DNA of 24,835 nucleotides from the NCBI GenBank assembly GCA_010014835.2, contig JAAAKB020004417.1, positions 1-24,835 on the forward strand, read 5' to 3'. A program made the translations under genes and the position numbers. Shown here piece by piece: positions 18,343-24,835 of the stretch. Source of the DNA: Apostichopus leukothele. Lineage: Eukaryota; Echinodermata; Holothuroidea; Aspidochirotida; Stichopodidae. The notes below the pieces were generated by a model. The model worked only from the letters and a program-made list of their open reading frames with translations, had not been told where the DNA came from and searched no databases. The number at the start of each line of letters is the position of its first letter. Within the stretch, counting starts at the first letter, position 1.

Positions 18343-18482
18343 CACCTAGTATCCACTGGAGTTGAGTAATGGAACCACTGAACTGTTAAGTAGCATCTCT
18401 CTAACAAATGAACACCTAGTATCCACTGGAGTTGAGTAATGGAACCACTGAACTGTTAAGTAGCATCTCTCTAACAAATGAA
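18343..18482 (-). repeat. Perfect 70-bp tandem duplication of a whole exon
   Basis: Two identical 70-base units (18343-18412, 18413-18482) each contain a 55-base exon, its acceptor AG and part of the donor. The copy nearer the 3' end of the gene keeps the full GTGAGT donor; the other reads GTGTTC, which then serves as part of the next acceptor's tract. Identity is complete, so the event is very recent or an assembly artefact. Confidence 0.93.
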
Positions 18483-18530
18483 CACAAAAAGAATTTAAGC
18501 TCTCATCAGATGGACATTCAATGTTGTTAA

Positions 18531-18790
18531 ATGCTAACACATATTTTTCACATCTTTTAATGAAATTCTACTGAGCGCTGGTCAAGTTAGTCCAGTATGA
18601 ACATCCTAAATAGTCAACAAACCCAAATGATATCCATTTACAATCTCCAACACCTAAAGTCTGTTTTGTTACCAAAGAAAATAACAATAATTCTTATTGC
18701 AGTAATCAGAAACACGGACGTTATCCTCAAAAGAAATTGGGATAGTATAAGGTTTACATCATATTACTGCAGTGAATCAAGAGAAAAAAA
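18531..18790. repeat. Intronic duplicated block, copy 1
   Basis: From AAATGCTAACACAT through TGGTCAAGTTAGTC, ACCAAAGAAAATAACAATAA and the 78-bp TIR element, this block matches 19395-19590 with internal length differences. Each block lies beside a small exon (18852-18799 or 19705-19677) whose donor flanks also look alike, so the exons are probably paralogous. Confidence 0.75.
18696..18775. mobile_element. MITE-like 78-bp element with CTGCAGTAAT termini, copy 1
   Basis: Ends are inverted: TTGCAGTAAT at one side and ATTACTGCAG at the other. The core is CAGAAACACGGACGTTATCC. It has sister copies at 19021 and 19508. Confidence 0.65.
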
Positions 18791-19020
18791 GTATTTACCT
18801 ATAAATAGTAGCTGGCCAGAAAAGTTACTCCACATCTGCCATCATTTGGTGCCTGTGAAATATTTAAACAGATAGAGTTCTTTCATATTATTTGTGATAG
18901 TGTGGTACATGTGAAATATTAAACAGTTAAAACAGAGTGTATTGGCCATTCTACTCCTTGAAAACCCGATTTGCAAGAAAAGTATTTGGTAATATTACTT
19001 AATTGCTGAATGATGCTATG

Positions 19021-19098
19021 TTACTGCAGTGATCAGAAACACGGACGTTATCCTCAAAGATATAGGGATATGACAGTTATACATCATTTCACTGCTGT
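19021..19098. mobile_element. MITE-like 78-bp element, copy 2
   Basis: Same core (GATCAGAAACACGGACGTTA) with more diverged ends, TTACTGCAGTGAT and TTTCACTGCTGT. Confidence 0.6.
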
Positions 19099-19286
19099 TA
19101 AAAAAAAAGTATCCAAGCATTTAAAGACGCCGACTAATGATAAGAAATGCAGTTTCCCAGGATGCATTTTTGCTTTTAATGTTTAAGTATACTTACCCTG
19201 ACAACAAATGATCACTCCACAAACGAGAGTATTGACAAACGGCATCTATCGAAAGAAATTTGAGAAATGTATAAAGTATGCCACAC

Positions 19287-19305
19287 ATGTGTGTGTGTGT
19301 GGGAG
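19287..19305. repeat. (GT)n microsatellite
   Basis: Short GT run followed by a G-rich stretch in an intron of the spliced locus. Confidence 0.85.
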
Positions 19306-19394
19306 GGGGGTGTACCTACCAAAGAGGTGAGAATTGGGTTTGCAAATGTTCACCACAAAAGCAACTAAATCTGGCATGAACATCTTATTTTTTA

Positions 19395-19590
19395 AATGCT
19401 AACACATTCTTCTCATATCTTTTAATGATATTATACTTAGTGCTGGTCAAGTTAGTCTTAACACCCTTAACACCCTTTTTTGGTACCAAAGAAAATAACA
19501 ATAATTCTTCCTGCAGCAATCAGAAACACGGACGTTATCCTCACAGAAATAGGAGTAGGTAAGGTTTTCATCACATTACTGCAGGAACAA
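19395..19590. repeat. Intronic duplicated block, copy 2, with third MITE-like element (19508-19585)
   Basis: Shorter counterpart of 18531-18790. It ends with CTGCAGCAATCAG...ATTACTGCAGG, the third copy of the TIR element. Confidence 0.7.
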
Positions 19591-19745
19591 ATTATTTATG
19601 CCACAATAACCATTTGAGACAAAAAAAACCTCCCAAACATAACCTTTCTAAGTAAGGAAGATAAAACTGTACATACCTCTAATAATAGGTTGATTCCACC
19701 AGAATCTGTTCAGAGAACAAAGGGAATTGACTATCAGTTCATTCT

Positions 19746-20051
19746 TTGCAAGACTTCAACCCCTACATAGTTTCTTATGCTCACAACAATGTCATCTATT
19801 GCAAGGAAGCTATCCACAAGAATCCTAAAGCGGTGCAGAGTATGGATGTCACAAACTGCATCAGAAAACGTATAAGTCGTCAAAGTTCTCAGATTGACTG
19901 GGACGTTAAGATTCATCATTTACAGTCTTATGACAAGTCTTCATCTATTCCTGATAAATGCTTCAATTGTGTAAAAATATTAAAAGCACATTTTCAATCT
20001 CCATTCCTTGAAATAAGTGCTTTAGCTATAATTAAGCAATTTTTACAATGA
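19746..20051 (+). other. Unexplained 101-codon frame in an intron, opposite strand
   Basis: An ATG-started frame of 101 codons begins MQDFNPYIVSYAHNN and ends LAIIKQFLQ, with a cluster of basic residues (RKRISR) in the middle. It is longer than most chance frames here and lies wholly within one intron of the minus-strand locus. No family is recognised and no promoter or splice context supports it. It could be a remnant of an intronic insertion or chance. Confidence 0.2.
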
Positions 20052-22674
20052 ACTCTTTTCTTAGACAATGACTACCTTGTGACTCTAGAAACATGCGGAA
20101 ACTCTTGGTACAGATGAAAGAAAATAGCTTACCCTCTGTACACCCTCAAACAGATCCCAGCATAAGAAACTCAGCACATCTCTGAAAGATTCAGATAGAA
20201 AAAGACAGTTAATAATCCACTTTTCAGACCTGTTAGAAAACAGTGAATTTGGTGAACTAATATTTAACTAAGAAATGTTTGGAAGTAAAAGGGTGTAAGT
20301 ATAAAGCTGCAATCAGTTTAATATGTCCTCAAAGGATATCAGTACAGGTCTGTGTTTAACATCATCTTGCAGCTCAACACCTTGACTTGGGGAATGGCAA
20401 GCCCAACCCCCCTCCCCAACAGATCAAGCAAAAGAAGCTGTTTGACTGACCATTTGTTATCACATCGCAATTGCAAACTGGCCGCTTCTACAGAAAATGT
20501 CCCACAATTAACTAAAGTCAATGATGCACTCAAACATAAAATGGCAAAATAATTACCTGAAGGAATCTGGCTATTACACAGCACTGTAAGATCCAAGTCG
20601 GTTTTCATTCTTCCTGTGAAATAACAGGATAGAACATTTACTACCTTGCTTAACGGACGTTGACAAAGTATGCATCCTCTGCATATAGAGAGCTCTTCAA
20701 AAGGTCATTAATATTTAAATCTGCAAGTAGATTATACTTTCTACCAACACTTCCATAAGAAAAAGTTTTGCTGTTCCTAGCTGCTATCCAACCACCCTCT
20801 CCCATGTACTTTGGAAAGCTGTGCTCTACTTTCTCTGGCCGACAAACTGCAAATGAACTTGATTCTGAAGCAAAGGAGCTCAGTTAATACATGCAAGTAA
20901 TCATACGATAATTGTCATACGAACGAGACAAGAATATTTCATCATTGCTCCCAGATTAGAAAATTCATTGATTTGCATTTTCTCTTTAAGAAAGCCAAGA
21001 CTGTTTTTAAGCAATTTTCTCTTTGTCCAGGTACTCATGGTTTCAGAATTTTTTATTCCCTCTGATTATTGTAATGTTAACTGTTACATAGCAAAACAGA
21101 CCCACTCTTACTTGTCCCAACAACGAGGGATCAAAGACCATCATGCTAAATGCAATTGCACATTTTCATGATTTGCTATTTTTTAACCCAATTATTTAGC
21201 ATTTGTCGCAATCCCACTACAGATTTACTATATTGTAAAAGAATCCTAGTGAAACAAGGCAAAACCAGCAGTGAAGTGTTACCTGGTAACATGTAGCCGA
21301 CTAAAATGACAAGCCTTATGGATCATCCATCTCATCCAGCATTTGGTATTTCTGTGAAGCAATATACAAAAAGAAACGGGTAACTTTTTACTCCGAAAAA
21401 TGTGGCATCCTTTCACAAAGATAATGCATCAATTACAAAGTATCATCATTCCAACGAGAAAGGGCCATCGTTATGTCTACCAGACTTGATAATTAAACCC
21501 AGTTGAAATCATCCATTATTGAAAATGGGTTAGAAAGCTAGTGTTTACGACCCCCGAGGTAGAGTTAAGTTATGATGCTTGCCTCAGACTTTGTTGTAAT
21601 GACTTCATTTGTGTCAGACATATGCTTGTCAAAAATATATCATCACTGGCAAGTCTAGCATCAGAGAACAAATTCTTTGCTTTCAATAATTCCCAGAGAA
21701 TTAATGACTGTACCAAGCAACCCTTACAGTTTAACTGTGATGTAGGGACACTTAAATAAGAGCTGCGATATAGATGCAAATTTCTTCAGCCATTAATTAT
21801 CATTAAATGTGAAAAAAATGTTTACCCTTCAAAACATCCTTTGCCATTTTCAAAGAGACTACCATCAGAGGGCACGCTTGAATCTGGACACAAATAAAGA
21901 ACAAAGAGTTTTAATAGCATAGAATGCCAAACTGTCGGCAATTAGAGACAGGAAATGAACCATAAAAATAAGCCTGTGAACCACCCCTTCACTACTTCAA
22001 AGAAATAAGCAACATGATGCAAATATCTCTCATTACTCAATGGACATTATCCTTTAGTTGGATCCATGATTTAGTATCAGTTTGCTTTTGATTAGTTTTC
22101 ATACCAAGCCACAAATAACCATGAGCTACTAATATTTGTTCAAGAAATGGGTAAACAGGAGCAAACAATTTGACTGTACCAATGCCCAACACATCGTTTT
22201 GCTTTGCATAGGATCAATATTGCATATAAGCATCATGGCTTAACTAATATATAGTGATATTCAATACACAACATTAAAACAATTAAGGGGGCAAGTCCAA
22301 AGTGGGGCTGAATGCATTATACACACACAGATCTATTCCAGGTACTATCATCTTATCCAGTAGAATAGATCAGAATATCTCGGTTCCTTCAGATCCTAAC
22401 CATGTATCATCACTGTAATTCAGTAGCAGGACTGACTTAAGGTGCGGAATCATCATGAAGAACAACTGTCCATTAATATTTTAATTTTTCTCACAAATAA
22501 TTGTACTTTCTTACAAAATTGATCATCAGAAAGATAACAAACTCATGCAAATACTAGAGCATGAATGTCTTACATTATGTACAAAAGGAATTATATACTT
22601 CTGGGAAAATTTACAGGCACCTCTACTAACCTTATTTTCCATGCATGTTTCACAGCTCTTGATAACAGTGGAAC

Positions 22675-24227
22675 CTAAAAAAAGAAATAAGATAAAATGC
22701 CATTTGGATGCATACTTTAATGAAGATGTCAAAGAAACAAAGAACAGAGATTGACAATTGAACACATTCCCCAACTGCTCAACTTTCAAACCAAATCTAT
22801 GCAATTAAATTCAAAAGCTTACTGATTTAAGTTATTTGCAATACTTAACAGTTCTTTCAGCCCTCAACCTTTGATCAGCATTGTAAATCAGCCGCAAAAG
22901 TGTGGATCATCATCAAAAACTGACAAATACAATTCAATACATAAACCCATTTGGCTGAGTAAAAAAATAGGTTTCCACAGCAATATATATTTTTTGGGGT
23001 ATGAAACTTCACATCCCTTGTTTTGTTTAGCTGTAAGAATTACTGTTACTCCAACCTAGTAGGCCCTACAAGGCTAGTAATATTATTAGCCAATGTCCTG
23101 TATTATTAGTCCCAGTAATCTAGGCTGGGCCGCGTGTCATTCCACCATAGAAAAAGTATTTTTCTTGTGGCAGAAAGAGCACATTATTGTGATAGCATTG
23201 TATATGCACTGAATATTGCACTAGCCTATACCTGGGCGAGCAAAATCAGTCTTTTAAATCGACAATCAGAATCGAACTAACCAATCACACTAATTTAATT
23301 TATTATAACCAACTATCATATATATTTAAAGACAATGTATCAACTCATGACGAACTTACAACTCCTCAATCAACGTGTACATTAACAACTATAAATTCTC
23401 GAATCTTGTCTTAACCACAATTCAGCCTATCCAAAGAACCGTCACATTTGAAGACATTCCTGTACACCACGGTAAAATCCATTCCTTATATGTACCTTTA
23501 CACCATAGGTTTCGAGTCTTTCCGCCATGGCAGAAAGGATCAAAACCTATGGCGGAAAGGTATGGCAGTATGTACCTATGGCAGAATGATGTTGCCTAAA
23601 TTCATCTCGGCTTGTCCTAGGCCTATAGGTTATTTTCATAAGTATACTGAGAAGTTCAAATACTTGGTTCAATCAAAATAAAAAACATTCTGACCAGCAC
23701 TATTTTATTGGAATGGTCTGGGTCATAACTCACCCTGAAACATTATTTTATCATTATTTTTAACAGTATTATTTCAGGTCTAGGAACTTAGGATTGATAA
23801 AAGCCATGTGGCAGTAGGCTAGTAATAATAGGCTAGGCCTGCAAAAGGCCTAGGCCTAAATAAAATGCTAAGCTACAAAACAAGTGGTACTAGCTAACGG
23901 CATTGGCCAACCCCTAAATTCTTTTTGATTCTTCGGAATAATATCACTTCCCAACTTGCAGCCCGAGCAACAATGTTTAGTTCCACGCATTTTTATAAGA
24001 GAGTCCTAGGGGCGGCTTCTGGGAAATGAATAACTCTTTGCACGTGCACGCATCGATAGGCATTACATTAGGCTATAGAAAGACCAACTGATACTGTGTG
24101 TCAAGTTTAGCCTAGCCCAAGTGTCCTCAGTCAGTTTTCATACGCGTCGACACCCCAAAAACATATAAATGCACCTCAACACAAGGCGAAACTCTATACA
24201 ACCGACGATATTCTTTCATAAACTCAC
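22675..24227 (-). other. First intron of the spliced locus (about 1.55 kb)
   Basis: No further exon with paired strong splice sites was found. It includes AGGCCTAGGCCT-like repeats near 23050-23120 and 23815-23865, and a degenerate ATGGC(A/G)GAAAGG repeat at 23530-23590. Confidence 0.4.
23516..23590. repeat. Degenerate ATGGC(A/G)GAAAGG repeat with inverted copy
   Basis: ATGGCAGAAAGG, ATGGCGGAAAGG, ATGGCAGTATG and ATGGCAGAATG recur head-to-tail, preceded by the inverse CTTTCCGCCATGG. The result is a short imperfect palindrome. Overlapping plus-strand frames here are by-products. Confidence 0.6.
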
Positions 24228-24374
24228 CTGTTTTCACCATTATTCGACATCTTCCTATACAGGCCTTACTACATTCACACGTGTGATTACTAAAACGTGC
24301 TGTAAATTCGGAGTTTGGTGTCCACTCTCTGCTTCAGCTGGGTTTGGAAAGAACGTGTGGAAGTGTGCATCGGC

Positions 24375-24382
24375 TTTTTATA
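24375..24382 (-). promoter_or_regulatory. TATA box of the spliced locus
   Basis: TATAAAAA on the minus strand, in a locally less AT-rich setting (AGTATAAAAAGCCG). Initiation about 30 bases downstream would put the transcription start near 24345-24350 and give a first exon of about 120 bases ending at the consensus donor at 24228. Confidence 0.55.
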
Positions 24383-24599
24383 CTATGGCAGACACGTGGC
24401 ATCATTACCAGCCCTGCATGCCAATCCTTCTTGGTGAGCCATTCGCCCAATGAACACGGCTTTCGTATATTCAAGGCGGGAAGAAAGTTTGAATTGATCC
24501 AGATACAAATGTTACGAAACCAGGACCATAGCCAGAAATGCTGAGTTGCGGTGAAGGGCACCAAAAATTTAAGGAGCTGCACAATCAATGGAGTAGCCA

Positions 24600-24835
24600 G
24601 AGTGGGAGGGGAGGGGCCGGGGAAAAGTTCCCCCGACACACAGACATTTTCGGGGACGGTACTGCAGGGCAGTGGCGGAGCTAGGGGTATTGGTCAGGAG
24701 GTGCGAGAATGGTCTGTAGGGGCGCTTTCGATACTATGTAAGCGGAGCGCCACCACTTGTTGGCGCGTAGCGTACAGAAAATTTTTGAGTAAAGATACTC
24801 CCTAGATCGCCGGAAATGACCCTTTCCGGGCCTGG
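24600..24835. mobile_element. Terminal part of a decayed TE-like repeat
   Basis: The stretch is GC-richer than its surroundings. It contains GCAGTGGCGGAGCTAGGGG, a motif of the CAGTGGCG(T/G)AGCTA type found at ends of many animal DNA transposons, then GTAAGCGGAGCGCCACCACTTG and a CCGGAAATGACCCTTTCCGG palindrome near the edge. The element runs out of the window, so class and length are unknown. Frames overlapping it are not called genes. Confidence 0.5.

Larger units (their letters stand above)
15160..24350 (-). ncRNA. Putative spliced long non-coding RNA built of about 19 tiny exons
   Basis: Minus-strand exons inferred from strong splice signals: ~24345-24228, 22674-22631, 21883-21826, 21351-21283, 20613-20557, 20181-20133, 19705-19677, 19245-19197, 18852-18799, 18400-18346 (tandem copy 18470-18416), 17700-17667, 17517-17432, 17306-17234, 17195-17169, 17022-16937, 16760-16691, 16488-16403, 16225-16153, 16010-15925, and terminal 15630 downward. 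Acceptors have long pyrimidine tracts (for example TTTCTTTTTTTAG, CTTTTCCTGCAG); donors are GTAAG or GTGAG types. Introns are near 450 bases. Exons are 27-86 bases, with mixed lengths modulo 3. Several (16760-16691, 18852-18799) are closed in all frames and others are open in only one, with phases that do not chain. Copies of the repeated 86-base exon do not keep one open frame. I therefore infer a non-coding transcript. A fast-evolving coding gene with some exons misplaced remains possible. Confidence 0.5.

Noticed and set aside
21541-21779. Cysteine-containing frames on both strands
   Set aside because: They mirror each other on opposite strands in an intron and lack splice or start context; likely chance.
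24334-24639. 101-codon minus-strand frame upstream of the spliced locus
   Set aside because: It crosses the TATA box and putative start site and begins in TE-like sequence. No motif supports it.

Overview
This is a eukaryotic, AT-rich, intron-rich and repeat-rich window, most likely from a marine invertebrate. Evidence: canonical GT-AG introns of a few hundred bases, intact animal VAC14 exons, CR1/L2-like retroelement debris, many fold-back elements and minisatellites, and scattered AGGCCTAGGCCT and 'GACCTTTGACC'-style repeats often seen in echinoderm-type genomes. An echinoderm, perhaps a sea cucumber, is my guess and not something the sequence proves. Every gene I can support lies on the minus strand, so genes read from high to low coordinates. 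|| Layout. (1) 1-2173: TE-like and diverged repeat sequence with no supported gene. (2) 2174-3664: one intact intronless CDS for a 496-residue type I membrane receptor with leucine-rich repeats, a Ser/Thr-rich stalk, one transmembrane helix and a tyrosine-rich tail. A short 5' UTR exon near 4160-4190 is likely. (3) 4311-5817: an octamer repeat, a 109-bp tandem array and a 5'-truncated non-LTR retrotransposon. (4) 5937-10759: the first five coding exons (197 codons) of VAC14, the HEAT-repeat scaffold of the PIKfyve/FIG4 lipid kinase complex. Its introns carry minisatellites and a hairpin element, and candidate upstream exons lie at 11456 and 12266. Later VAC14 exons are not found in the window, so the LRR gene may sit nested in VAC14 intron 5. 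(5) 12400-15460: intergenic, with diverged repeats and a large fold-back element. (6) 15460-24350: a regular series of about 19 very small exons with strong splice signals on the minus strand, led by a TATA box at 24375-24382. No reading frame survives through them, and duplicated copies of one exon carry stops in the frame open in other copies. I read this as an undescribed spliced non-coding RNA gene that grew by tandem exon duplication. (7) 24600-24835: the edge of a TE-like repeat. || How the parts relate: VAC14 works in endolysosomal PI(3,5)P2 control and the LRR protein looks like a cell-surface signalling receptor. Nothing in the sequence links these functions beyond shared strand and position. 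The spliced non-coding locus and its hairpin-bearing duplicated exon are the most unusual content.
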